A stretch of DNA of 60,117 bases. Source: Candidatus Obscuribacterales bacterium (lineage in GTDB: Bacteria > Cyanobacteriota > Vampirovibrionia > Obscuribacterales > Obscuribacteraceae). The stretch covers positions 1 through 60,117 of the forward strand of contig JAIEQI010000074.1 in assembly GCA_019747875.1 (NCBI GenBank), read 5' to 3'. Shown here piece by piece: positions 45,824-56,000 of this stretch (within the stretch, counting starts at the first letter, position 1; every line of letters starts with the position of its first letter). The position numbers and the translations under genes are program-made. Below the pieces are notes generated by a model that worked only from the letters and a program-made list of their open reading frames with translations, was not told the DNA's origin and did no database searches.

Positions 45824-47035
45824 ATGAGTCGAATCGATATTGTTATCGCGCTTACTACAGCGCTTTTCGCCTTCTGCTACATGATTGTTCTTGCAACCAT
45901 CTACCCCAACAAGTTGTTGATTTCGGCGATAACAATCGAAGTGGTGGCATTCATAGTTGTTTTCGCTTGCAAGATCTTTGTTTCTCGAACAAAAAAATCT
46001 CGCGCAGAGGCAGCCGTGATTTCCGAGTTGATAAGGCAAAATCCGAAATTGCACATCTTCCGAGCTTTGCTTGATCGAGGAAAACTCCTACTTGTATCTG
46101 TCCTCCTGGTGCTTGTCCCGATCGACCTGCTCGCTTTCACAGCCGCATTTGTCAAAAAGGATCAGGTGGCACAGTATATTTATACCTATGTTCCAACCAG
46201 TTCGCTTTTGTTGTTCGATCCCGCGTATTCACTCGAATTGATGGCCGGCGCTTATATCGAAGCTGGGCAACACTCACGTGCTAAGGAGCTGTGCGGAGTG
46301 ATGTATCAAGTGCGGCGCCGGCTCTATGGCGAGAGCCATGAAATGGTTGCCTCGATCCTCGCAGACATTGCTGATCTCTATAGAAAAGAAGGCAACTACG
46401 AAACTGCCGGTATCTATTATTCCAGAGCACTTCAAATATCGGAAGTGGTGCTCAAGGACGAGAAGATGGGTAGTCTGCTTACTCGTATTGGTAACAATCT
46501 CAGAGATCAAGGACGCTTTGTTGATGCTGAGCCGTACTATCAGAGGGCTATCAAAATGCGTATAAAAGACTTTGGAGATAAGAGTTCCAATGTTGCTGAG
46601 TCGCGATTCGAATATTCGATTGCCCTGCAGAAAATGGGAAGGATTGCCGACTCAGATGCTTTGAAGAAGCTTTCCCGCGAAACCTGGGAAAAGTACCGCG
46701 CTTCGAAAGAGCCCGCTTCAAATATTGCATTTATTGTATGCATGTTTGCCTTCTCTTGCGCTGGATCTTTCTACCTTATTGGTCCGCGCGGCTATCTGAC
46801 AAACTTGGCAGTCAAACAGTTGCGCAGTTCGATCGAATCCAGTGAAACTGCAGATAAGGACGATCTGGAAAGACTAAGAGCCCTGTATCGATACCAGCGC
46901 AAAAATGATGACATAAAGGAAATCTTGTTGTCTTTGAAAAACGGAAAGGCGAATAACGATCTCAGCGCAACAATAATCTTAGGTCTTGGTCTTAACCATA
47001 TCTGCTCCGCAATGAACGCAGAACTTCTGGCTTAA
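45824..47035 (+). CDS. Membrane-anchored TPR protein
   Basis: The product is 403 residues from ATG 45824 (GGGAG five bases upstream). It has three N-terminal hydrophobic segments (~5-24, ~29-47 and ~78-99), tetratricopeptide repeats at ~130-270 (GDKSSNVAESRFEYSIALQKMGR, LADIADLYRKEGNYETAGIYYSRAL, RIGNNLRDQGRFVDAEPYYQRAI) and another membrane helix near 295-315. It is probably an inner-membrane scaffold. Its last 57 coding bases overlap tail-to-tail with the gene on the opposite strand. Confidence 0.75.
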   Translation: MSRIDIVIALTTALFAFCYMIVLATIYPNKLLISAITIEVVAFIVVFACKIFVSRTKKSRAEAAVISELIRQNPKLHIFRALLDRGKLLLVSVLLVLVPIDLLAFTAAFVKKDQVAQYIYTYVPTSSLLLFDPAYSLELMAGAYIEAGQHSRAKELCGVMYQVRRRLYGESHEMVASILADIADLYRKEGNYETAGIYYSRALQISEVVLKDEKMGSLLTRIGNNLRDQGRFVDAEPYYQRAIKMRIKDFGDKSSNVAESRFEYSIALQKMGRIADSDALKKLSRETWEKYRASKEPASNIAFIVCMFAFSCAGSFYLIGPRGYLTNLAVKQLRSSIESSETADKDDLERLRALYRYQRKNDDIKEILLSLKNGKANNDLSATIILGLGLNHICSAMNAELLA

Positions 47036-49558
47036 GGCATCGACTGCGCGGCAGTTTGGGCATGGCTGAGGACCTCCAACAAAAATTGTAGTTGTGAGAT
47101 TCGCAGCAGACTTTGCAGCAACCGCTTCCTTTTCGGCCGCCGTTTCATTGTGAGATGAAACTCGCAGACGAGAAAACTTGATCAGTTTGTTTTGCATTAG
47201 GAATCCGGCGCCAGACCATACCATATTTTCCGGACACTCGGTTGATAGTCGCGCTACTAGCTCTTCCAGGCTCAGCCTGCCTGTGCATAGATCCCAGACC
47301 TTGTTAGTCACTTCAATTTGGACTTGGTTCACCGGTTTGCCCGTTTTGCTATAGAGCCTCTCGATCATATTCGTTTGACGGTCTACCAGAGGATGAATGA
47401 TCATCTCTGGTGTCTTCAACAAGATTTTTGCATCTGCTGAAGTTTCCTTAGAAGTTTGGGCTATTTCAAGTAGTGGAAGTAATGGAGTCTCTATGTTGTA
47501 CGCCACGCCGAGGTTGCGCATGTCTTCGGCGGTTTGCTTATCGATAGTGGAAAGATCTTGCAGTCTAAGTGACCCATCCGTAAAGGAGCTTGCGAATTCA
47601 AGTATAGCCATGTCTCCGTAAAGCGATCCCAGCCGGGCTTTGGAGGGAAGACCCCCCTCCAGGTAGGCCCAAAAAACGCGCCCCAGGCTTGATTCGACAG
47701 TGAGAATTCCAGTTTTTCCTCCTTGTGCAACATCGCGCAGAAGGGCTGCTGGATCGAATGCAGCAAGTCCGCCGGCTTGGTTCCTGCTCAGAGCCTTGTT
47801 CATGAACTCTTCTGGAACATCTTTCGAAATGACGATCATATTCGTGCTTCGCTTCGACCTGACATACTCCAATGCGATCATTGCTTCTTCCACGTAATCT
47901 TGAGGTGTGTATTCCGTTCCGGCCACAACCGGCGCAATACCGCATGACACCGACCATGATGGCAAGCCTCCGGGCCACTCTTTTCGCTCTGCAACGGCAC
48001 CGGCCACTGTCTCTGCCAGCTCGCTCAGTTTCTTTATCGTGGTGCCTTCAAGGCATAAGAGGAATCGGCAGCCGCCAATTCTATAAAGAACATCGCCGAA
48101 CTGCAGTTTCGATTTCTTGAAGCGTTGTGAGTGATCCAATGCGCTTGTTATTGTTTTGGTAAGCTCCTGTATCAGTCGATCGATTGTCCGCGGTCCAAAT
48201 GAATTTATTAATTGCCGGAAATTATCGCCTTCGATAATCACGAAGTATGTTTCGTTTGCAATTTTGCCATTTGCAAAGTTCTCCTTCATGCCTTCGAGCG
48301 TTTCTTCCAGACTCAGTCTATTTCTAACAAAAGTAAGAGAATCGTGCCTGCTCAGCCAGAACGCGTTCTCATATCTGGAAACCAAATGCCACAGGGGTGC
48401 AACTTCTGCGACGAGTCGCTTCAATATGCGTTCGAGCTTCTTTATGGTCTCGGATTCTTTGCTTGCAGACAGAACCACAAAGAATGCCAGGGGCTGTCCG
48501 TGAAATTCAAGTGGGGCGATGGTGCATTTGATTGCTCCCACGTCTTTTGCCGCTTGCTTTAATTCTGCATCTTCTATGGCGTCCACATCGATTGTGCTGA
48601 CACTTTTGTACTTGCGAATGAATTGAGAAAAAGATCCTTCGTCTTTTAAGTTTTGCAAGAACTTGGATTGTTCCTCTGAAAATCCAATTTGATCCATGAG
48701 ACGCAAGCCTGGTACGGAATCGGAATCTAAGCCGAATCCCGCTTTTACGATGCCCGAAAATTCATCGTTGAAATTTTGAATCAATCCTTTTGCAACGTCG
48801 TTTGTTCGAGCAATCGTAACTAGATCTTTCTCGAGCTGATTGATGAATCTATCTTCGACTTCTTTTGCAAAAGCTCCGGACAAATCACTGCGTGCAGCTG
48901 AGACTGCTCTATCATGTTCCTGGCGTATATTACTGATTCGGTCTCGAACAACCCTTAGATTATCAGCAATTTCGCCAGATACGAAAAAAGGAAACTTTTC
49001 CGGTACATCTTGTCCTTCTCTCAATCTGAAATTTAGACGGGAAAGTGGCTTGTATACAAAGAAGAAATAACTGACACCAAGCGCTACGACATTGAGAAGA
49101 CTGGCTAATAAAATTGTGCCGGCTGATATTTGATTGGGCCATGTCTGCTGCCCGAAAATCGAATCGAGCAAGCTTGGGCTGGCGTAGCCGATTGACATCG
49201 AGCCTCCCTCGATCGGTTGAGTCAGCTCGATGAATCGGGCACCATTAACATCCATTATTTTCGAGCTTGGCTGATTTGAAGTTATGATTTCGCCCAATCC
49301 GGCTGGTCTCGAATTGGCAAGCACGCGTTTTGCCAGGTCGGTGACACGGATCCAGCTAAAATGGTATCTGTGCGCGAGGTCTATAGCTTCTTTCTGTGTA
49401 ACTTTTCGGTCTTTGGTGAGTTCTGCAGCTACTTTTGAGGCATTTGATTCGTAAATAAATTGGCTGAAAAAAGGCGACAACGTATCTGATATCACCCAGA
49501 TGGGAAACTGGAGAACCAGCAATACGCACAATACTCTCGGAATAAAGCTCTTTAGCAT
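46979..49558 (-). CDS. Degenerate-GGDEF / PATAN (DUF4388-like) / zinc-ribbon signalling protein
   Basis: The 859-residue product has a signal or membrane helix at ~8-28 and a second helix near ~145-168. An extracytoplasmic region lies between them, and a helical linker and GAF-like region follow. A GGDEF-type domain at ~385-570 has its signature replaced by RIGGCRF, so diguanylate synthesis is unlikely. Residues ~585-690 resemble the PATAN/DUF4388 module (GKTGILTVESSLGRVFWAYLEGG). A C-terminal zinc ribbon CPNC...CVHC lies at ~829-850. Start ATG has GGAG five bases upstream. The protein may be a c-di-GMP-independent regulator; the partner is unknown. Confidence 0.8.
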   Translation of the reverse strand: MLKSFIPRVLCVLLVLQFPIWVISDTLSPFFSQFIYESNASKVAAELTKDRKVTQKEAIDLAHRYHFSWIRVTDLAKRVLANSRPAGLGEIITSNQPSSKIMDVNGARFIELTQPIEGGSMSIGYASPSLLDSIFGQQTWPNQISAGTILLASLLNVVALGVSYFFFVYKPLSRLNFRLREGQDVPEKFPFFVSGEIADNLRVVRDRISNIRQEHDRAVSAARSDLSGAFAKEVEDRFINQLEKDLVTIARTNDVAKGLIQNFNDEFSGIVKAGFGLDSDSVPGLRLMDQIGFSEEQSKFLQNLKDEGSFSQFIRKYKSVSTIDVDAIEDAELKQAAKDVGAIKCTIAPLEFHGQPLAFFVVLSASKESETIKKLERILKRLVAEVAPLWHLVSRYENAFWLSRHDSLTFVRNRLSLEETLEGMKENFANGKIANETYFVIIEGDNFRQLINSFGPRTIDRLIQELTKTITSALDHSQRFKKSKLQFGDVLYRIGGCRFLLCLEGTTIKKLSELAETVAGAVAERKEWPGGLPSWSVSCGIAPVVAGTEYTPQDYVEEAMIALEYVRSKRSTNMIVISKDVPEEFMNKALSRNQAGGLAAFDPAALLRDVAQGGKTGILTVESSLGRVFWAYLEGGLPSKARLGSLYGDMAILEFASSFTDGSLRLQDLSTIDKQTAEDMRNLGVAYNIETPLLPLLEIAQTSKETSADAKILLKTPEMIIHPLVDRQTNMIERLYSKTGKPVNQVQIEVTNKVWDLCTGRLSLEELVARLSTECPENMVWSGAGFLMQNKLIKFSRLRVSSHNETAAEKEAVAAKSAANLTTTIFVGGPQPCPNCRAVDALSQKFCVHCGADMVKTKT

Positions 49559-49674
49559 TCACGCTCCTCAATCCTGACGTACCCGGGGCGTGGGCGCGTT
49601 AAACCGGCTTTTACAAAGCTTTCCGCTTGTCAACATCAGTATTTCGACGGATTGTGATATGTTATCTGCCGCTG

Positions 49675-49938
49675 TTATTTGGCATCATTTTCCATTCTTT
49701 GGCGCAAAGCCATATCCAGGTCGGCTGCGTCTAAGTTGAAGACTCCCAGTGCAAGTTCAGCATAACCATTGCACTCATTTATGATCGCTTGCAATAAGTG
49801 CTCGGGCGTCGCCAAACTGTATCCTGTGGAGAGAGCGAGATTTACTGCATCTCGTACTGTACACAAAGCGTTAGGCGATAGTTCGATCTTGGATGAGCGC
49901 CTCAACACCAATGGCTCGTTGATTGTAATCGCTGGCAT
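49675..49938 (-). CDS. Clp-N-like small protein, downstream fragment of a pair
   Basis: The 87-residue product shows the pattern of the Clp N-terminal repeat (ELSPNALCTVRDAVNLALSTGYSLATPEHLLQAII): a helix, then T-P-E-H-L-L. It overlaps the preceding fragment by 68 bases in a different frame and lacks a clear ribosome site. It may be translated by coupling, or the two may be a broken single gene. Confidence 0.4.
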   Translation of the reverse strand: MPAITINEPLVLRRSSKIELSPNALCTVRDAVNLALSTGYSLATPEHLLQAIINECNGYAELALGVFNLDAADLDMALRQRMENDAK

Positions 49939-50119
49939 GAGTGCTGGCTAAGGCAAGAATGTTTTTCGTTGAGCTTGTGAGAAAATATTCGAAGTCCTCT
50001 TCCGTCGTGAGCTGCTGTTGATGCGGAATTGATTGATTCTCTTCATCGAGATCTTGAAGGTACTTTTCATGAAGAAAAAAATCCGGCACAAGCGAACTGT
50101 TTTGTGCAGCGAGGCGCAC
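49871..50119 (-). CDS. Clp-N-like small protein, upstream fragment of a pair
   Basis: The 82-residue product begins at a GTG (no ribosome site); the frame stays open to about 50207 without a standard start codon except CTG. The C-terminal half (FLTSSTKNILALASTHASDYNQRAIGVEALI) has the Clp-N repeat pattern (helix, then I-G-V-E-A-L-I). It ends inside the next fragment. The N-terminal sequence LNLECGITNLTVVQRQLESCS upstream of the GTG looks protein-like, so the real start may be non-standard or the gene may be degenerate. Confidence 0.35.
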   Translation of the reverse strand: MRLAAQNSSLVPDFFLHEKYLQDLDEENQSIPHQQQLTTEEDFEYFLTSSTKNILALASTHASDYNQRAIGVEALIQDRTIA

Positions 50120-50241
50120 CGAACAGGATTCAAGCTGTCGTTGAACAACTGTTAGATTTGTTGTGATGCCGCATTCCAGGTTGAGTGCCTGTCTTTGGCG
50201 CGCTCCTAGCTATCAGTCTGCATGTGAATTCGGGAACCAGC

Positions 50242-51558
50242 ATGCTGGTTCGTCCGTCGAACTCCGTCGGACATCGTAAACAGTATGAATGGTCCCATGA
50301 CGCCATGAGCGCGAGCCTAATGCAAGAATTTATTCCTCCGCTTCATAACAAGTTAGTTATCTCTGCTGCGAAGCTGATGCTGCCTCTGCATCTGTCGCAG
50401 GAGAAATTGATTATGCGTCCCTCCGCGAATTGCATTAACGCAATTCGCAGACTTAACGGGCAAAGTACAGTTTTAATGTTGAACCACTCAGATCGGAATG
50501 ATCCGACTGCGGCGTTTTCTCTGTCGACTGCTGTCGGTGAGCCATTCTTTTATTTGTCAGCGCGGGAGTTGTTCGACATGAATGGCGGATTTCGGGGGTT
50601 CGTCATGCAGCGCTGTGGTGCTTACTCGGTGAAGCGCGGGCACCCTGAGGATTTTGAATCGAAAGAAAAGACAGTTTCTCTAATTGTCGAAGGACGCCAT
50701 CCTCTAGTCATGTTTCCGGAGGGCGATGTCACCGGGCGTGATGATGAGATACTTCCGCTCAAAGTTGATGGAATCAGAAACATATTAGAGGCACAGAAGA
50801 TACTTTCCGCGCTCGAAACTCCGCGATCGGTATTTCTTTTGCCGATTGCAATATACTACGAAGCGCAAGACGATTCTATTTTAAGTCTACAGAATTGTTT
50901 GGCGAAAATGGAGCGAAAGCTTGAATTGGTAGCTCGCGATTACGCGTTACAGCCTAGAATAACTCGCATTCTTTTGGATGTCGTCTCGCATCTGGAGAGC
51001 TACTATTCAATTCACGACATGCAAGACTCTTCGCTTCAATATCGTTTGCAGAACATTTGCAAGCGGGCTGCATTAGCCATCGCACAATATGCACAGCTAA
51101 TTGATATCAATCCAAACGAGGACGAACACGTCTTACTTTACAGTGTTCGAAGTGGATTGCGGGGGCGCGCCGCCTTGAACCATGCTTACGGCTGTGACTT
51201 TTGCGACAAGTTGAATGAGGATCGCTTGCACAAAGGAAAATTCTGCGAAGCGGAACTTGATTTGTTACAGCAGTTGCTGATTATTGCCAGTACGCTTGAC
51301 GAGCGGAAATTCTCACTTGATCAAGCCTGGCGCTTGACGGATCGCCTGGAGCAAATAGTCTTTGGAAATGTTACCGCAAAAGGACATCGCATAGCCTGGA
51401 TGGAAGCAGCTGAGCCAATTGATTTGATAGGCTACACGGCAGAATTCGAGGCATCCCCTGAAAAAACCATTCAACGAATTGATCGCATGGTCAGGCAGTC
51501 ATTGTCGAGCAATTTGCAACGATTAAAGCGAATTGCACAGATTGTGCAGAGCCAATAA
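50242..51558 (+). CDS. PlsC-like acyltransferase
   Basis: The product is about 438 residues from ATG 50242; longer and shorter ATGs exist and no ribosome site is decisive. It has the acyltransferase HX4D motif at ~82-87 (NHSDRND) and the later block FPEG at ~158-161 (MFPEGDVTGRDDE, replacing the usual EGTRS). It probably transfers an acyl chain to a lysophospholipid or related acceptor. Its stop TAA overlaps the ATG of the longest frame of the patatin gene, so the two are coupled. The long C-terminal part (~200 residues) is not recognised. Confidence 0.8.
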   Translation: MLVRPSNSVGHRKQYEWSHDAMSASLMQEFIPPLHNKLVISAAKLMLPLHLSQEKLIMRPSANCINAIRRLNGQSTVLMLNHSDRNDPTAAFSLSTAVGEPFFYLSARELFDMNGGFRGFVMQRCGAYSVKRGHPEDFESKEKTVSLIVEGRHPLVMFPEGDVTGRDDEILPLKVDGIRNILEAQKILSALETPRSVFLLPIAIYYEAQDDSILSLQNCLAKMERKLELVARDYALQPRITRILLDVVSHLESYYSIHDMQDSSLQYRLQNICKRAALAIAQYAQLIDINPNEDEHVLLYSVRSGLRGRAALNHAYGCDFCDKLNEDRLHKGKFCEAELDLLQQLLIIASTLDERKFSLDQAWRLTDRLEQIVFGNVTAKGHRIAWMEAAEPIDLIGYTAEFEASPEKTIQRIDRMVRQSLSSNLQRLKRIAQIVQSQ

Positions 51559-51572
51559 TGGAAGAGGTGCAC

Positions 51573-52964
51573 ATGAGGAATTTGAAAGGTTACTTAGTAA
51601 TTCTTGCATCGGGAATGATGCTCTCATCAAATGTTATTGCCAGTGCAACTGAGTTGAACACTACCGAGACGGTGTTTAACAGCGGAGCTATAAAACTGGG
51701 CAGTGCCAGTTTTTGGTTTCGAAGTACATTTGCGGACAGTCTGGGTAGTTCAATTATTAATCCTGAGAATGTCGCTTCACTGCGTGTTGGCGATTCTGAA
51801 TCGACTGGCGGTAGCTCGGCAAAACCTGGTGATTCTTCAACGAGGACAGCTGCCGTCACCTATTCAAGCCAGCCTGGGCTTAGCGCAATTGAAACCGAAC
51901 GAAGATTCTCATTCCTGGAAAGGAAGCCTTGGGCTAAGCATCGTGGTCATCATGTGGCCCAGAGCCTACCTAATGGCACCATTCCGTTTGGAGTTGACGT
52001 ACCTCAGCCAGCTGCACCAGAAGGCGACGGTATCATCGAAAACTCGGTACCATCTGCGATAGACGGCAAGAAGAGTTTTGCCTTGACTTTGGCTGGTGGT
52101 GGCGCCAGAGGTGCTGCTCATATAGGTGTATTAAAAGTTCTTGAGCGAGAAGGTTTGCGTCCCGCGTTTGTATCAGGAAGCAGTATCGGCGCCGTGATTG
52201 GATCCTTATATTGTGCTGGAGTTCCCGTGGCTGAGATTGAAAGGCTGATGCTCAGCGGCAAGGTCAGGAAAGCGTTGATGCCGGTTCCAATCAAAATGCA
52301 AGCGGTATGGTCTGTTCCGCGCGACACCGTTTTGCGGATACTGCAGAGAAAGCCGCAGGTAGGGCTTTATAGTGGCAAGAGCATTTCTAAATTTATCAAC
52401 AATAACATTCCTCCTTCGGTTAAGCGAATGGAAGATATGAAGATTCCATTTGCTGTAATTGCTACTAACATTCTGGATACCAGAGCAACATGGATTGCTC
52501 ACGGTGATGTTGGTGAGGCGGTGAGAGCGAGCGCTTCTATTCCCTACGTGTATAAGCCATGTTTGTTGGATGGAAAGGCGATGGTTGATGGAGGAATGCG
52601 AGCTAATCTACCAACCGAAGCTGCCCGTGCATCTGGTGCGCCAGTTGTCGTCGCTGTGAAGTTGCACTCGAGTTTGGAGTCAAAGCCGGCGAGCGACTTT
52701 AGAAGCCTGCTCAAATTCAGTGATCGCATCATGAGCATTATGATGGCCGAGATTGAGTCTAAGAATATGAATGACGCCGATGTTCTGATCGAGCCAAATA
52801 TAGATGACTTCAAGCTCTATTCATTTGAGCGAGACGTGCTCAGGCGAGCAATCGAGTCAGGCGAAGAAGCCGCACAGAAAATGCTGCCACAATTGCGAGT
52901 TGCTCTCCAACCAGGTCCATCAAGAACCGCCGGTGTCGACAAACCGGAAAACACCACCCACTAA
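51573..52964 (+). CDS. Exported patatin-like phospholipase
   Basis: The product is 463 residues from ATG 51573, chosen because GGAAGAGG lies five bases upstream; an ATG at 51558 overlaps the previous stop. It has a signal peptide ending IASA. A Ser/Thr-rich linker precedes the patatin domain. GGGARG oxyanion loop lies at ~175-180, nucleophile Ser204 in GSSIG, and the catalytic Asp in DGG at ~339-341 (MVDGGMRANLP). All catalytic elements are intact, so acyl-lipid hydrolysis is likely. Paired with the acyltransferase gene, it suggests phospholipid turnover in the envelope. Confidence 0.9.
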   Translation: MRNLKGYLVILASGMMLSSNVIASATELNTTETVFNSGAIKLGSASFWFRSTFADSLGSSIINPENVASLRVGDSESTGGSSAKPGDSSTRTAAVTYSSQPGLSAIETERRFSFLERKPWAKHRGHHVAQSLPNGTIPFGVDVPQPAAPEGDGIIENSVPSAIDGKKSFALTLAGGGARGAAHIGVLKVLEREGLRPAFVSGSSIGAVIGSLYCAGVPVAEIERLMLSGKVRKALMPVPIKMQAVWSVPRDTVLRILQRKPQVGLYSGKSISKFINNNIPPSVKRMEDMKIPFAVIATNILDTRATWIAHGDVGEAVRASASIPYVYKPCLLDGKAMVDGGMRANLPTEAARASGAPVVVAVKLHSSLESKPASDFRSLLKFSDRIMSIMMAEIESKNMNDADVLIEPNIDDFKLYSFERDVLRRAIESGEEAAQKMLPQLRVALQPGPSRTAGVDKPENTTH

Positions 52965-53063
52965 CTGCGTTCTCATTTTCAGGATCAGGCAGGGCTCACC
53001 CAACACAAGATATCGCTCCACTTCCATCGTGGAATCGCATGCTGCCAGCCTCAACTTTTGGTC

Positions 53064-56000
53064 TCATTTCGAACTCAGCGCGTTATGCGCAACAATCCTC
53101 CGGAGATCCGCGATTCGTCTGTGAAACTCGCTTGGAAAACAATAGATGGTAACAAACTGAATACTATCTGTTTGTTTCTTCCTGATTAACGCAGTGATAC
53201 CAGTCATCGCAATTGGAGACCCATCAAACAACTGAGAGTAAGTAAAATACCCGGTTACCACCTCTGCTTGCGGATTGCTCCATGTTTCAACCTTCTTAAG
53301 GCTGAAATCAGCAAGTAGTTTCTCTTTTGATATTTTTTCTGCAAGCTTTTCAAATGTCGTATTGAGCGACAATTCGTTCACCGGCAATAGTCCGGTGTCC
53401 ATGTACGATTTTAGATCAGTCTCTCCAATTGCAGCAAAATGGTTTGTTGTGTCTTTTGGATTTGCCGGATTTTTGATAGAAGTCCAATGCGCTGGCATTA
53501 CTATCGTTCCGCTATTTTCGTGTTGTTCATTTGAAATCATCCTGCTCTCATGGAGCCCGTTTCCGATTGCAAATGTGAAAACGGCAAAAACGAAGAAAGC
53601 TATTGCGCTAAGTTCCTGTCGGGAAAACAATGGACTTGGGTGCGGCTGTGAAGAATCTGAACTCTCTGCTCTCGTTTGTTCGTCGTCGGCTGGGACTGCA
53701 TCGCCGTCACCAGCTGATCCCGATTTTGGCTCAATGCATGCATCTAAATCCACTTGGACCTTATTCCAGATTAATAGTCCAAGATATAGAAGTAAGACAA
53801 TCCCGGTCATACTAACTAGCGGAAGCACATTAGCTGAGATAAGCTCATATTCCTGTCCTGGGAACAGCCACAGAATACCAAAATTGGTGAGAGCTGCAGC
53901 GGCGACGGCGGCCAGCAGTCGAAGATTGCGTTGAAGTCCAGCAGCTTTTTGAGGAAAAATAAAGAGAAAAACCAATGCTGAAAGCCAGGCCGATAGATAA
54001 GCAACCAGCCAGTAGTAATCCAAATACACATTCATTGAGAACGGCGATATCAAAACCTTCCAATCGTTAGGGAGCGGCAGATCAACTGCTGTTTTGCTGA
54101 ATGAGGCAAAGCCGCCCGCAAAGGAGATTAACAAGAACACGAGCGCCGCATAGGTCCCCGGAGGGTTGCTTGTTTTGCCTGTATTCTCATCGGAATTGTG
54201 GGATCGCGAAAACCATTGCTTACTTCTTACGTAATGCAAAGATGCTGTTAATAGAGTAAGCGCTGATGCAAACAGGATCCCTCGTAAAATTAGCCACTGG
54301 GGCGAAAGGTGGGGAATGCTGGTACTTATAACTCCTATCGTGCTGTACAACGTGGTTTCTTGTTTCCATAGTTCCGCGAGACCGCTCATGGTGCCTCCGC
54401 TCAGGGAGAACTTGTCCAGAATATTCATCGGAAATGTGAACACTGCACCGAGGCAAAATGCCTGAAAAAGTCGCAGCGTAGAAATAGGAAGTTGATCCAA
54501 TTTTCTCGTTGCAAATACGAAAAGGAAGTACGGAATTCCTACATCGATGATTCCTCGAAACATCATCAAGAAAATTTCGTTGCTGACATTGTAATCTTGG
54601 ACGCTTGTTCTTGCGGCGATCTCCAGTAAACAGAGACAAACAAATCCACTGTAGAGTAATTGGCGCCCTTGCGCCGGCCAGAGGCGAGATGACTCCGAGC
54701 ATATTCCTAGTATAGATGTGTGGAAAAGCCACATTAGCCAAACTGCAAATAAAGTAACCAGTACTTCCGAATGTCTCGGCGCATGACTGAAAGACGAAAT
54801 TTGAAATGTGTATTCTGCAATGAAGAACCAGCTGAGCAGAGTGAAGTAAGATAGAGAACCAACATTATCATTGGTGAGTTTTCGCTTAGCGATCATCCAA
54901 ATAATCACAAAAAGATCAACTGCAAGTATCCAGCGCATCCATTCGCTGGAATAAATGTTTGTGGGATCACTCAGGACAGCCCGGTAATACTTGTAGATTG
55001 GGATGAATGCGGCGCTCACCGAAGCCAGTGGGTGCGGCGGGAAGTACGCAAGTGCCAGGACAGGGCTCCAGAAGATCAACAGACCTGCTGCTAGTGCGAC
55101 TAATGCGAGCGGAACAAAACTCCGTTTTGGCATTAAATCCTGCACGGACTTTGAGATGATTCGTGCATTCTTCAATAGTTTGTAGATGATGCCGACTCCA
55201 ATGTAATACCAGATCGGCCACATGTAGCCATTCCAAAGTTTGATGGAGGAAATGAGCTGTTCACCAACCGGACTGAGTCCGCCTCGCAGTACCAAACTGA
55301 CCAGGTAAATTAGCGAACTCAGCGTGATAATCATAATTTCCTTGGGAACGTCACGCGAACAAAAATCAGACACGCAGCCCCTGAGGCTGTTTATCCGTCC
55401 AGCCGTGCTGCCAATTATCCCAGCCCATTGGAGAACGAACGGTTTGACATAATGATGAACGGGCGTGAGCGCTGTCACTACTAATCCAGTTGGCGCTCCG
55501 CTGATTACGCTGGCAATCACAGCCCCTATTTTTTCTTTGACAGTGGACATGGCTAACACTTTTGCGGAGATCATTATTCCTAGCAAAACGGTGAAGCTAA
55601 GAAAAACATTCCAGTAAGATCGGGGCAGAAAAAGCGCGCATGTGCCGAGATAATAAATACAGGCAAGTGAAATTATTGTCAGCGCCCAGCGGTTGGAAAT
55701 CGCCGCTCCAGCAGTGAGACAAGCCCAAGCAAACGCAGAAATGAAAACCCAGCACCAAACAGCCCAGGCGGGAGCTGAGGAAACTGTTCCATTTCCCAGT
55801 GTGATTTTGACTAAGTTTGAATGAAACACCGCGCTTAGTGGCATCAGAAAAACCAGGAATATTGAAACGAGCGCCACCAGTTTTAGTATTGGTACCATTT
55901 CCGGTGCAAGTGTGGCTATTTCCAAACGGTCCTTTGCGTAGTCTTTCCAAAAGAATCGATCAATAATTGGAGCAATTGCTGAAAATGGTGGTTTCTCACG

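Noticed and set aside
46979..49558. Active diguanylate cyclase
   Set aside because: The catalytic signature reads GGCRF instead of GGDEF/GGEEF, so c-di-GMP synthesis cannot be supported.
49948..50148. Minus-strand 66-codon frame
   Set aside because: It overlaps the Clp-N-like frame, is Arg/Ser/Phe-rich without a domain pattern, and starts at TTG without a ribosome site.
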